Positions 8,656 through 17,041 of a DNA stretch of 23,577 nucleotides are shown here, piece after piece. A program made the translations under genes and the position numbers. This DNA is from Gammaproteobacteria bacterium (GTDB lineage Bacteria; Pseudomonadota; Gammaproteobacteria; Chromatiales; Sedimenticolaceae), in the NCBI GenBank assembly GCA_020445245.1, contig JAGRHB010000002.1, positions 1-23,577 of the forward strand, given 5' to 3'. Position 1 is the first letter of the stretch; every line of letters begins with the position of its first letter. Under the pieces are notes generated by a model. That model made no database searches and was not told the DNA's origin. It saw only the letters and a program-made list of their open reading frames with translations.

Positions 8656-9351
8656 TCAACTCCGCTTGGCGATCGTCACCACCTCTCGCCGGGACTTCAA
8701 CAGGGCCACCAGTCTGCTGGCGAATCCAAACGCCCGATCCCCGAACATCCGCCATACCCAAAAGATCTTGGGGGTCCAGGCCGAAGTCACAATCGTTGAT
8801 GACTGGACAGTGAAACCTGCCTCTATCAGAAGGTTTCCGATGTTGGTCGGCGTCCAGGTGTACAGGTGGTTTTGCCCATCCGTCGGGTCCCATTTCTCCT
8901 GGCCTTTCGCTCTCCAATCGTCGAACGGGGTCACCAGCACGAAAGTGCTGCCCGGGCGAAGGGCCGCGAAGATCCCACGGAGAACCTGGAACGGCTCGAG
9001 CACATGCTCCAGGGCATGGTTCGAGATCGCCAGATCGGCGACGCCCTCGCCCCATTCGGCCACGCCGGAGCGAACCTCCAGCGGCACTGGCTGTGCCGCG
9101 TTCATTGCAGCGATGCGCTCGAGACAGTATGGATTGACCTCTACCCCCAGCTTCCTTCCCGCCGGCAGGTTTCGGAGGATCGTGCCGTCGCCGCAACCGA
9201 AATCGAGCACGGTGGTATCTGAACTGCAGAAGGGCACGAAGTACCGGCTTTGCCAGATTCTTCCCAGATCCTGATCTCCCCCGAAACGGCCAGCCGCTTC
9301 GAAGTACTCCCGCCCTTTTTCACCCTGGTAGCGCGTACTGACTTCGCTCAT
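8656..9351 (-). CDS. Class I SAM-dependent methyltransferase
   Basis: Predicted to methylate a sugar or the growing glycan. The 231 residues carry motif I VLDFGCGDG (48-56), the acidic end of strand 2 (GVEVNPYCLERI), NHALEHV (111-117) after strand 4 and LRPGSTFVLVTPFDDW after strand 5, a typical Methyltransf_11/23 layout. The start at ATG 9351 forms a 4-bp ATGA overlap with the upstream GT2 stop; an in-frame upstream ATG at 9432 would lie inside the GT2 gene and is rejected. It might instead be an O-methyltransferase that caps chains, but that cannot be judged from sequence. It is followed by a 228-bp gap. Confidence 0.88.
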   Translation of the reverse strand: MSEVSTRYQGEKGREYFEAAGRFGGDQDLGRIWQSRYFVPFCSSDTTVLDFGCGDGTILRNLPAGRKLGVEVNPYCLERIAAMNAAQPVPLEVRSGVAEWGEGVADLAISNHALEHVLEPFQVLRGIFAALRPGSTFVLVTPFDDWRAKGQEKWDPTDGQNHLYTWTPTNIGNLLIEAGFTVQSSTIVTSAWTPKIFWVWRMFGDRAFGFASRLVALLKSRREVVTIAKRS

Positions 9352-10382
9352 GCGGAAAACCTCGCGCCCAATTGCATCATGCCCACTTTGCTCAACTCCT
9401 TCGCGTGCACCACGAGACAGGCAGCCCGCCACGCACCACCACCCGCCCTTGCCGCCGACTTAAGGAGCTTTGTGAGTCGATTCGCTGGCATTTCGTCACC
9501 GTACTTGCGAACGATCTCGAGCGCTTCGTCCGGAGCGCCTCCCAGAATCTTGCTGTGGGCGAAATTTGCCGCGACACGCCCTCGCACGATACGGAAGCTG
9601 GGCCATTGATGGGGTTCCAGCCGCGGGACGATTCGCTGCTCCCAGGACTCCACTGTCGGGCACAGTCTGCGCCGAGCGCGGTACTTCGTAAGCCAGCCGG
9701 TGGCAGCGGCGGCCCGGGAATTGCCGACCCAAAGCGGCTCCGGGATGAAGCCCCAGGCCCCGAAAGTCGCGAGGTAGCCCCAGTACTCGAGATCCTGACT
9801 GATCCTAAGATCGGCGCGCTGCGGACCCGCTCCGTCAACAACCGCCTTTCGAATCAGCACAGTCCCAGTGCGAACATGGTCCTGCGCTGCCCAGAACCCA
9901 AAAAAGTCCCCCAAGACCCGTGGGCCGCTTAGCTCATGTGGCACATTTACAGCTTCGGGCCTTACCACTTCCCGTCCGTCCGCTGCTCTGACTACAAAAG
10001 CCGTGCTGACTGCAATCGCCTCAGGGTGCCTATCGAGAAATTCGACACCGCGCTCCAGAAAGCTAGGCAACCAATAATCATCCGCATCAAGAAAAGCCAA
10101 ATAATCGGCATCTACGTGAGCGATTCCCAAGTTTCGGGCTGCTCCTTGTCCTTGATTGTCCTGCTCTAGGCATGTCACGCGGTCGCCGAATGAACGCGCC
10201 ACCATCCTTGTTCCGTCTTTCGAGCCATCGTCCACAACGATGACCTGCGAAGGAAAGAACGATTGCGACATCACACTGTTCAAGCAGTCGCCGAGACTGG
10301 CTTCGGCGTTGTAAGCCGGAACAATGACCGCCACCTTTCGGCGGACCTCCGTCGCGCCGCTTTCTCGCTCATCCGCCAACAT
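9348..10382 (-). CDS. GT2-family glycosyltransferase (GT-A fold)
   Basis: Family 2 transferase with KVAVIVPAYNAEASLGDCLNSV (16-37), VIVVDDGSKDGT (47-58), GQGAARNLGI (78-87) and the metal-binding FLDADDYW (97-104); an ISQDLEYWGYL segment supplies the likely catalytic acidic residues. From the ATG at 10382 it has 344 residues and leaves a short leader before the first strand; this ATG has a GGGGAC Shine-Dalgarno. The longer form from ATG 10505 would add 41 residues with no counterpart in the family. The stop overlaps the methyltransferase start as ATGA, implying translational coupling, so the two probably act on the same structure. Confidence 0.9.
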   Translation of the reverse strand: MLADERESGATEVRRKVAVIVPAYNAEASLGDCLNSVMSQSFFPSQVIVVDDGSKDGTRMVARSFGDRVTCLEQDNQGQGAARNLGIAHVDADYLAFLDADDYWLPSFLERGVEFLDRHPEAIAVSTAFVVRAADGREVVRPEAVNVPHELSGPRVLGDFFGFWAAQDHVRTGTVLIRKAVVDGAGPQRADLRISQDLEYWGYLATFGAWGFIPEPLWVGNSRAAAATGWLTKYRARRRLCPTVESWEQRIVPRLEPHQWPSFRIVRGRVAANFAHSKILGGAPDEALEIVRKYGDEMPANRLTKLLKSAARAGGGAWRAACLVVHAKELSKVGMMQLGARFSA

Positions 10383-10583
10383 AACCGCAAGTCCCCATTG
10401 GGTCCCGTCACAGCAATTCCCCCAAAATGCGGGAAACTTTCCACTTCCCGCGCGCTCGAGAGCATCCGTCAGAAAGAACGTCCCATTACCCGAGGCATAT
10501 GACATCCTTCATCATCCTGGCTAAGCCCAGGAGCGATGGGGATGACCCTCTTGGGGGATCGCCGACGATTGATCGACACACGA
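10383..10583. other. Gap between the two GT2 genes, with an in-frame extension of the second
   Basis: There are 201 bases between the GT2 stop and the preferred start of the next gene. The frame of the next gene is open back to an ATG at 10505, adding 41 residues that resemble no known glycosyltransferase N-terminus. The region coincides with the change from lower to higher GC and could be a recombination joint. Confidence 0.4.
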
Positions 10584-11582
10584 TCATGAGCCGGATTGGT
10601 TAGGCCGAATCACCTCCCCCTTCAACCGGCTCCTACACGATATGCAGTGCTCGGCACCATGCCGTTCTCCGATAAGGTAACCCTTGGCGAACGAATAGCC
10701 ACAACCGAACGCAAGAGGAATCACGCTGGCTGCCCCGATTGGGTCGCGCTTAGCTAATAGCTCCGATACCGCACTTAGAGCCTTTCTCTGAGTTGCCCAT
10801 CGAAACCCGTTACTCAGAGGGACGAACCAACGAGGAAGAAACCCTCTCCTATACAGCCGGATGACGAACGGCGTGGTCAACGCCGCTTCTCCCCGTCCTC
10901 TACCATAGCCAAACTGCTCTTTCCAATAAGACCGAAGATCCGCGGGACGGTACCAATACACAAAGGCGTTATGTGCAAATGCTATCTTCAGACCTTCTTG
11001 AATCATTTGCCTGCCGAATACTGAATCGTCAGCACATCGCGTCAGGTCTTCGGGCAGTCCTCCCAACTTTCGCCATACCGTCTTCGTGTAGGCGACTGAG
11101 CGATTGCTCGGGAACACACCTTCACGACGTGAAACCCGTCCGTCTTGTGAAACTGCGAATGCAGTGCTGACCTTGTTGAGCGCAGAGTCTGCTCGGGCGG
11201 CCGCCGTAGGCGACGTATAACGTTCGACGTCATAGTTCCCCATGACCACTTCAAGTGTTGGGTCGGCTTCCCAGGGCTTCACCAATTCCGCAAGCCATTG
11301 CGGATCTAGCCGGACGCCCATGTCAGTCGACGCAATATGCTCATGCGTCGCGGCAGCAATCGCGATATTCCGTCCGGCAGCAACCGTACTCTTGCGCCTT
11401 ATCACCTTTAACGAAGGATCTTCCATAGCCCACTGCTCAAGGTATTCCGTCGTCCCATCCGTGGAACCTCCGTCTACTACGACGACTTCATCAGCTCTTC
11501 GAGACTGATTCATGACGCCCGCTTTCCATGAGGCAATCGAACTCATCTCATTGAAGCATGTGGTAACCAAGCTTATCTTCAT
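10584..11582 (-). CDS. GT2-family glycosyltransferase (GT-A fold)
   Basis: Inverting-type family 2 glycosyltransferase, 332 residues, predicted to act at the cytoplasmic face on the lipid-linked repeat unit. It begins MKISLVTTCFNE, then VVVVDGGSTDGT (33-44) for nucleotide binding, AAGRNIAI (68-75), and STDMGVRLD (85-93) at the usual DxD position, where only Asp87 and Asp93 are acidic. LTRCADDSVFGRQM in the middle is the likely catalytic-base region (ED/DD-x-x-x-R-like), and an aromatic WYRPADLRSYWKEQFGYGRG segment follows. The C-terminal 80 residues are hydrophobic and basic with a possible membrane-associated helix. A clear GAGGAAC ribosome site sits just upstream of the ATG. The nearest upstream gene is 269 bp away. 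Confidence 0.9.
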   Translation of the reverse strand: MKISLVTTCFNEMSSIASWKAGVMNQSRRADEVVVVDGGSTDGTTEYLEQWAMEDPSLKVIRRKSTVAAGRNIAIAAATHEHIASTDMGVRLDPQWLAELVKPWEADPTLEVVMGNYDVERYTSPTAAARADSALNKVSTAFAVSQDGRVSRREGVFPSNRSVAYTKTVWRKLGGLPEDLTRCADDSVFGRQMIQEGLKIAFAHNAFVYWYRPADLRSYWKEQFGYGRGRGEAALTTPFVIRLYRRGFLPRWFVPLSNGFRWATQRKALSAVSELLAKRDPIGAASVIPLAFGCGYSFAKGYLIGERHGAEHCISCRSRLKGEVIRPNQSGS

Positions 11583-11851
11583 ATGTTCCTCGTTCCCCCC
11601 GCCGGCATCCCATCGCCGCGAGTTTTCTTCCTCACTCTATGCTCCAGCAGTGCTTACGTATCGCATTGTTCGACATCCTACAGCTACCACCGCGGACGCC
11701 GCCTTGCTCGCAGACTGCTCCCCAAGCACTTCCGCCAACGGGGACCCCACCGCGAAGATCGGACGGAGGCAATTGACGCTGCCACTTCATCTCGCCGTTC
11801 CCATGATCGCTCTGCGACTGCCCCCATTGGCTACCTAAACGCTTGCACTCG
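11583..11851. other. Intergenic gap between pyruvyl transferase and GT2 genes
   Basis: This is the longest gene-free stretch in the window, at 269 bases. Short frames exist on both strands (a 77-residue minus frame over 11632-11865 and a 90-residue plus frame over 11583-11855), but neither resembles a known protein or has a ribosome site. The last bases carry the strong GAGGAAC Shine-Dalgarno of the GT2 gene. It may hold an internal promoter or be a scar of gene loss; no clear boxes were identified. Confidence 0.4.
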
Positions 11852-13132
11852 CTAGCGCACCGCAAGGGAGGGCGTTTTTTCCATTATCGTTTCAAACAAC
11901 CGATCGACCCGCTCCTGAATCGTCGGCAACACCGCGCCAATGAGATCGCTATGTTCGAGGCGTTGTTGCCATGCGCGCATCACATACTCTCCCCGTTCTG
12001 CTGAATCACCAGCCGAGACATCCAACAGCGCATCTCTCATGCCGAACAGCTCCAGAAGCTCGGAATATTTGTGAGACCAACCTATTGCCACAACGGGCAC
12101 CCTTTGGCTCAGAGCTGCCACCAGACTATGGAACCGCGAGCCAATCAAAAGCTCGCAGGCCCCGATGACCCCCTTCAGCTCCGCTGCCGACAAGTCGTCA
12201 AGCAACGTAACGACCCGTCCGCCCTCGGTAATCCCGCTGCTAATCCACTCACAAAGCCTTCTATCGTCGTGCTCTGGCTTGACGCCGTCCCCCATGGAAT
12301 GCGGCATAAGTACTATTCCCGCTGGTGTGTTAGCCAGCAAATCGGCCACTATCTGCCTGAGACCTCGAACGTACGGGTGATCCATAGCTCGCGGGCCGGA
12401 CACTCGACTGTATACCTGCATATTCGGCACGATCCCGATGACAGGCCTGCTCGTGTCCAAACCCGCAAGCGCTAGAAAGTCACGACCCCGCTCCGGGCCT
12501 AGCCCCTCGAAGCGGAACGCAATGTCCGGGCAGCGTTCTATCTGAGACTCGCAGCCGATAAACGCCTTTAGATACTCCTCTGATCGCCCGTCCCTCACGC
12601 ATGCCAGGACCGACGCCTGGACCGCCTGCCGCAAGAACGCCTCATACTCGCGCCCCAAGCCATCGAAAGGCCCCCATGCTTGAGGCATAAACACGTAGCC
12701 TCCCCCTCGCGACCTCATATACACCGCCGCGCACGCCGCCAACCGAGCGTCGTTCAAGGCCGCAGTGCCAAACTTGTTGGTATATCGAAACCCGCTAACA
12801 TCAAGTACTACGTCCACCCCTTTGAACTTCGCAATGTAGCCAATCTCCTTCGGAAACCTTAGGGCCAACTGCCGCAAGCCTGCGTCACCAGCAAGTCCAC
12901 CCGCAATTCCTGAAACTCTTTTCGGCCAGCTCTCTTGTCCCCGAAAGACGGGTGCTATCCCGACAGCTTTGCAGGCTTCGGCTTCACCCCGTGTCACGAC
13001 GGCCGATATGTCAGCTCGAGGCAGCCTCTTGAGAATTTCATCTCGGACCGTCAGGGTCATTGCTTCCGCACCCTTGTTGACGAAACCGCCACCCAATAGA
13101 AGAACGTGTCGTTTTCCTGCTTGACCCTTCAT
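11852..13132 (-). CDS. Polysaccharide pyruvyl transferase family protein
   Basis: Transfers pyruvate from phosphoenolpyruvate to a sugar of the repeat unit as a ketal, adding negative charge; some family members have other roles, so the reaction is assigned by family. The 426 residues show a GT-B-like layout: LLLGGGFVNKGAEAM (11-25), FMPQAWGPF (148-156), a CVRDGRSEEYL segment (178-188), PDIAF (202-206), the donor-domain strand VIGIVPNM (231-238), LMPHSMGDG (275-283) and the signature GSRFHSLVAAL (331-341) followed by VPVVAIGWSHKYSELL. The start at 13132 lies 34 bp after the wzx stop, with only a weak GAG in the ribosome-site position. It is followed by 269 bp without a gene. Confidence 0.92.
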   Translation of the reverse strand: MKGQAGKRHVLLLGGGFVNKGAEAMTLTVRDEILKRLPRADISAVVTRGEAEACKAVGIAPVFRGQESWPKRVSGIAGGLAGDAGLRQLALRFPKEIGYIAKFKGVDVVLDVSGFRYTNKFGTAALNDARLAACAAVYMRSRGGGYVFMPQAWGPFDGLGREYEAFLRQAVQASVLACVRDGRSEEYLKAFIGCESQIERCPDIAFRFEGLGPERGRDFLALAGLDTSRPVIGIVPNMQVYSRVSGPRAMDHPYVRGLRQIVADLLANTPAGIVLMPHSMGDGVKPEHDDRRLCEWISSGITEGGRVVTLLDDLSAAELKGVIGACELLIGSRFHSLVAALSQRVPVVAIGWSHKYSELLELFGMRDALLDVSAGDSAERGEYVMRAWQQRLEHSDLIGAVLPTIQERVDRLFETIMEKTPSLAVR

Positions 13133-13166
13133 GATTTCTCGTGCCTTAGAACTCCCAGTGCGATCA

Positions 13167-14696
13167 TTAGGTCTCAGTACTTACCGGCTTGCGCAGATGC
13201 CGGATGAGTGACAGCGTATACTTCAAGCGCCGCCGGGTCGTAGGAAGAATCATCCAGATCCCCAAGTAAAGCGGCCCCGCCAGTAATCCAGCGATCCCGA
13301 GCGTCGCGAAAGCCGATAGCGACCCGAAGTGGGAGAGAATCCATTCGACCAGCACGACCATCGTAACGCTTGCAACTGCGGGCGTTACTACCGATGAATA
13401 GAAATCCAACGGCGATATCGGCGTGCCACGGAAGAGTAGCAGCGTCGAGGGGATCAACAACAGCCAGCTCACCATCGCGTAAGCTATCGCAACACCGACG
13501 CCTCCCCAATTCACCCCAATCAGAACACCCGTTGCTACCGCTATTACGTTTAGCGCCTGCCAAGCCAAGTACCGCCGCGCAAGCCCGAAGCTGATTGACA
13601 CGGTACCTCTGGAACTTGCGGGCACCTGGATGAACGCGGCAACAGCGAGAAACGCGAACATCGGTGCCGCCCCCCCCCATTGCTCACCAAGTACTACCGC
13701 CACCAATTCATCTGCGAAAGCAAATAGGAAAGCCGTCAAAGGCATTGAAAGGAAAGCGAGCACGCTCACGTACTCGACGTACATCTTCCGGTACCTTTCA
13801 TGATCATTCTGCAGCGAACTCAGAAGCGGCAATGACACCCTCAACAAAGGCTCCCTAAGGTTCACTATGGGCAACATCATGATCTGGTAAGCTCGCGCAT
13901 ACAGGCCGACTTCCGCCGGGCCATGCACTTTGCCAATGGCGACTTGGTCGATGTTCCTTGCAACGAAATTGAAGAAGTTAGCACCCGCTATGTTCACGCC
14001 AAACTGTAGGAGCTCCTTGGTCCCACGAACAGATGCTGGTCCTTCGGGAACCCAACCACACGCAAGCCAGTAACCAATACAGCTGCACGATATACGTGCC
14101 AGATGCATCGCGACGAGTGACCAGTAACCAGCACCCGTAAAGGCCAGCGTGACTGCAATGAGGACGCTCATAGCCATGCTTACGACATCCACCACCGCAA
14201 CACGCGTGAACTTGAGTTGCCGACGTAATATGGCCTTGTGTTGTACCAAGAGCCCGTTGAGCGGAAACCCTATCGCCAAAGCCATCGCGATCCCTGCCAC
14301 CGCTGGTTCTGCATAGAACCAAGCAACCACGGGCGCCGCCAACCCCACCGAAATACCAAGCACAAGCCCAATCGCGACGTTGACCCAGAAAAGCCCGCTT
14401 GCCTCTCTTATCGTCAGCTTTGCTCTCTGAATCGTGGCTGTCGAAAGGCCCAAATCCGCAAATAGCAACAAGAGGCCTGTGAACGGCAACACCATGGCCA
14501 TGAGACCATGCTCGGAGGGGGTCAAAAGCCGTGCCAATACCATTGTTGAGACAATGGTTAGGACAAAGATGATCGCTTGGGTACCCAGAGTGACTGCACC
14601 ACTGCGCACCGCCGTACCCTTCAGATCTCCCATACTTGAATCGCGGCCCGGCATCAGGTCATGACCCACATCCGCCATACAACCGTTGTTCTTCAT
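13167..14696 (-). CDS. wzx: Wzx-type polysaccharide flippase (MOP/PST superfamily)
   Basis: Integral inner-membrane protein that moves undecaprenyl-PP-linked repeat units to the periplasm. About 509 residues with some 12-14 hydrophobic segments. After a polar N-terminus comes the family pattern LKGTAVRSGAVTLGTQ, then TIVSTMVLARLLTPSEHGLMAMV and a loop with LQFGVNIAGANFFNFVARNIDQVAIGK. The last two motifs are typical of the WzxC/TuaB-like branch. The start is uncertain: ATG at 14696, 14678 and 14633 and TTG at 14711 are all in frame, and the conserved region begins just after 14633. A run of nine G on the coding strand (13670-13678) sits near residue 340. Neighbours are the nitroreductase and the pyruvyl transferase. 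Confidence 0.92.
   Translation of the reverse strand: MKNNGCMADVGHDLMPGRDSSMGDLKGTAVRSGAVTLGTQAIIFVLTIVSTMVLARLLTPSEHGLMAMVLPFTGLLLLFADLGLSTATIQRAKLTIREASGLFWVNVAIGLVLGISVGLAAPVVAWFYAEPAVAGIAMALAIGFPLNGLLVQHKAILRRQLKFTRVAVVDVVSMAMSVLIAVTLAFTGAGYWSLVAMHLARISCSCIGYWLACGWVPEGPASVRGTKELLQFGVNIAGANFFNFVARNIDQVAIGKVHGPAEVGLYARAYQIMMLPIVNLREPLLRVSLPLLSSLQNDHERYRKMYVEYVSVLAFLSMPLTAFLFAFADELVAVVLGEQWGGAAPMFAFLAVAAFIQVPASSRGTVSISFGLARRYLAWQALNVIAVATGVLIGVNWGGVGVAIAYAMVSWLLLIPSTLLLFRGTPISPLDFYSSVVTPAVASVTMVVLVEWILSHFGSLSAFATLGIAGLLAGPLYLGIWMILPTTRRRLKYTLSLIRHLRKPVSTET
13670..13678 (-). repeat. G9 homopolymer inside the wzx coding region
   Basis: Nine consecutive C on the plus strand, read as G9 in the flippase gene (codons for Trp-Gly-Gly-Ala). 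Gain or loss of one base would shift the frame around residue 340 of about 509 and remove the last membrane helices. Tracts of this length are slippage-prone in other bacteria; here it may simply be chance in a GC-rich gene. Confidence 0.5.
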
Positions 14697-14726
14697 CCGT
14701 ACTCGGCTCAACTGCGCCTACTCTAT

Positions 14727-15800
14727 TTACCGATGAAGATCAGAGTTTGTTAGATCGAGGGAAGAGCGCTTATGCGAACGAGGCACTAAGCCCCGAGCAT
14801 CAGCATGACCGACCGCTATCAACATTATGACCCGCTGGTAAGGGGCCAACCCTAGCAACTTCGCGATCTTCGCATCCTTATCACGGTAGTCGGGCCAATT
14901 AATGCAGCAACTACTGAGTCCCAGCGTCTCGAGCGAGAGCAGCAGCGCCATGGATGCCATCGACGCGTCTATGTAGATCACGTGTCGATCTCGCTCTTCA
15001 GCATAAGCCGACAGATCGCCCACCACAACTATGAGACTTGGAATACCGTTCGCGAACCCAGTGGTGCCGTACGGGATCGCAGCCACCTGCCCCACTAGCT
15101 CTTGCTCATCACAGATTACGAATCGGAAAGCTTGTCGGTTGCAAGCGCTAGGCGACTCGCGAGCAACGTCGACCGCCTTCTCAATCAGCCCCCGGTCCAC
15201 CGATTGCCCAGAGCGAAAGACCCTTATCGAGCGTCGACGCTTCGCCAACCATAGTAGCTGCTCATAGGTAACACTCAGATTCGGCCTTGATTCGCAGACG
15301 AAAGGGACAAGCTTCCCGTGTTCGCGAGATGGTGGATGTGGAACAGCTTCGAATTTCCGACGAGCTTCGTAGATCTTCGGATGCTCGCCCACATTGTCGA
15401 AGTATAGAGTCAAGACGTCTCGCGCCCAATTCAGTGTGTCGATATCCAGTGATTGCTCTTCAGTTCGCGCCGTTTTGACTAATGCGTCATAGTTGCTGAC
15501 GGTATCGCCAATGTAATCAAGCGCAAAGTGGCTCTTTCTGGGCTGCATGCACAGGCCTTTCTCCAACCTGTGCACGCAACGGCGAAGATGGAAAGTATTC
15601 CCCTTGTGCACACCGCTACGCCGCTGAAACTCTCGTCGCCCACGAAGCGTGGCGTACTGTTCGCCTACGAACGCGTGTCGCATTACGAGGTAGTAGAAGA
15701 CCGCCCGCACTTCAGATCGCGCACAAACCGATAAGGCCCAGCCATCAAGCGCTTTCCGCACCCTATACAACACACCTTTAAGTAAAAGACGGATGTTCAT
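14727..15800 (-). CDS. Nitroreductase-family flavoprotein of polysaccharide-cluster type
   Basis: From the ATG at 15800 the protein has 357 residues; an in-frame GTG at 15836 would add 12, and neither start has a good ribosome site. The C-terminal half is a nitroreductase fold: RRRSIR (188-193) for FMN phosphate, SPSACNRQAFRF (216-227), a GLSSCCINW segment and a final AVGHA strand. The N-terminal ~150 residues are not part of ordinary nitroreductases and contain HRLEKGL (77-83). From memory, comparable motifs occur in nitroreductases encoded within surface-polysaccharide clusters, often near pyruvyl transferases, as here. The substrate is unknown; redox modification of a sugar or a flavin-dependent step is inference. 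It lies 15-30 bp upstream of the wzx gene and so is probably co-transcribed with it. Confidence 0.85.
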   Translation of the reverse strand: MNIRLLLKGVLYRVRKALDGWALSVCARSEVRAVFYYLVMRHAFVGEQYATLRGRREFQRRSGVHKGNTFHLRRCVHRLEKGLCMQPRKSHFALDYIGDTVSNYDALVKTARTEEQSLDIDTLNWARDVLTLYFDNVGEHPKIYEARRKFEAVPHPPSREHGKLVPFVCESRPNLSVTYEQLLWLAKRRRSIRVFRSGQSVDRGLIEKAVDVARESPSACNRQAFRFVICDEQELVGQVAAIPYGTTGFANGIPSLIVVVGDLSAYAEERDRHVIYIDASMASMALLLSLETLGLSSCCINWPDYRDKDAKIAKLLGLAPYQRVIMLIAVGHADARGLVPRSHKRSSLDLTNSDLHR

Positions 15801-16042
15801 AAGATCAACAACACCATCAAAACTGAGAAATCCCACATCCGCCGCATCGGGCCTTTGGCGAACGACATACAGGCCCCTTTTTGAGTACCAGTGTACCTAG
15901 TAACGAGCTCCATTCCGGAGCAAAAGGACCCCCTCCCCTTATCGCGTCTTCTTCATTGCAAGAAGTCAGGTTCAGACCAATACGGCAGGTGTATATTCTT
16001 CAGGCTTGGCGGTGTTCACGTCCTAGGTTGCCCTCCATTTCG
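15801..16042. other. Intergenic gap between STELLO-like and nitroreductase genes
   Basis: There are 242 bases (206 if the upstream GTG is the nitroreductase start) without a credible gene. An inverted repeat GGGCCT (15849-15854)/AGGCCC (15871-15876) followed by five T on the plus strand looks like a weak plus-strand terminator, but nothing is transcribed in that direction here. No convincing promoter was found on the minus strand. Confidence 0.4.
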
Positions 16043-17041
16043 TCATAGGACACTCGCTAAATCACTGATCCACGCCTTGACAAGCACCAGTTCCTTTTCG
16101 GGAAAGAATCCTTCGCGAACTAACGCTTCGTAACATGACAGGAGATTTTCAGAAGTGCGCTGGGGGCTGCTCACAAGCTCGAGTTCATTCAACGTTTGTG
16201 TGAAGCGCGCGTTCCCCAGATAGCCGGGTATTTCGGCTTCGAAGTCTCGAATCAATTGATGCGGGTTACGGTCCTGATCAACCTCGGCCGCGTGAAAAAC
16301 CAGCCCCTTTTCCATTGCCCACAAACAACGCTGTGCGATGAAACCTCGCCAGATGTCCGTCATCCTGAACGAGCAATAGCTAGGGAGGTACATGAGCGGG
16401 TAGGCGTCCGGCCAAAACCATGTGCTCTGGGAATTGAACGGACACCAACTTCCGGGCTGCAGAAACAGGCTGTCGCCGGACTCGAAATCGAATTGCCGAT
16501 CGAACAGCAGTCGCCAAACCGCGTCCACATCCGGCGCGCCGTTGGCCAAGCCTTGCTGTATCGGTGCATCAACGCTCTGCAGGGGAAGGGAGCCCAAGCT
16601 CGGTAAAGGTGTTTGGCGACGAATGGACTCTAGGGGCAGGCCGCGAGGCCAGATGAGCTCCTTGCTGTAAAAGCCGTAAGCGCTTACCCATTCGTCGCCG
16701 CCATAAACGCGTGCAGTCACGTTTCGTTGTCTAGGCTGCCAACTCCCATTGGGCATGTTGTCATCGTCGGTCTCGTAGATCAGCTCTGCACCATTGGCGA
16801 TCGAATGCAGGTACCCCAAGTTCTTGCGAGCGTAATGGCCTGTCGGCAGAAGTCTTGCCAGCTCGAAGGGCATATGGAGCTGCTCGGTAAGCGGAAAAAA
16901 CGTGGTGTCTTGCGTATCGAAGCTTTTCGGCCCTTTTTCATCACCGATGACTATTAGCCTTGCACTTATCCCGCTCAATAACGATACAAGCTTGCGTACA
17001 CTTCGTGTCGGCGGTGCAATCGTCGTGATTACTACATACAT
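16043..17041 (-). CDS. STELLO (DUF288)-type glycosyltransferase-like protein
   Basis: The 332 residues contain the hallmark of the STELLO/DUF288 family: an N-terminal strand (YVVITTIAPPT), YARKNLGYLHSIANGAELIYETDDDN at about 70-95 with the acidic ETDDDN as the likely metal/nucleotide-sugar site, and a PRGLPLE segment after the strand WVSAYGFYSKELIW. No membrane segment is seen, unlike the Arabidopsis STELLO proteins, which are Golgi membrane-anchored. STELLO1/2 act in cellulose synthase assembly; bacterial members are not characterised as far as I know. The position between a GT4 and surface-polysaccharide genes suggests a sugar transferase for this polymer. The start overlaps the preceding gene by 10 bp and is preceded by AAAGGACCCAGG. 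Downstream there is a gap of about 240 bp before the nitroreductase gene. Confidence 0.78.
   Translation of the reverse strand: MYVVITTIAPPTRSVRKLVSLLSGISARLIVIGDEKGPKSFDTQDTTFFPLTEQLHMPFELARLLPTGHYARKNLGYLHSIANGAELIYETDDDNMPNGSWQPRQRNVTARVYGGDEWVSAYGFYSKELIWPRGLPLESIRRQTPLPSLGSLPLQSVDAPIQQGLANGAPDVDAVWRLLFDRQFDFESGDSLFLQPGSWCPFNSQSTWFWPDAYPLMYLPSYCSFRMTDIWRGFIAQRCLWAMEKGLVFHAAEVDQDRNPHQLIRDFEAEIPGYLGNARFTQTLNELELVSSPQRTSENLLSCYEALVREGFFPEKELVLVKAWISDLASVL

Noticed and set aside
11632..11865. 77-codon minus frame between the pyruvyl transferase and GT2 genes
   Set aside because: Gly/Arg/Ser-rich composition, no ribosome site, no family resemblance, and it overlaps the end of the upstream gene.
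15849..15882. Plus-strand terminator-like hairpin with T-run
   Set aside because: Only a 6-bp stem with a 16-nt loop, oriented against all genes in the window; likely chance.
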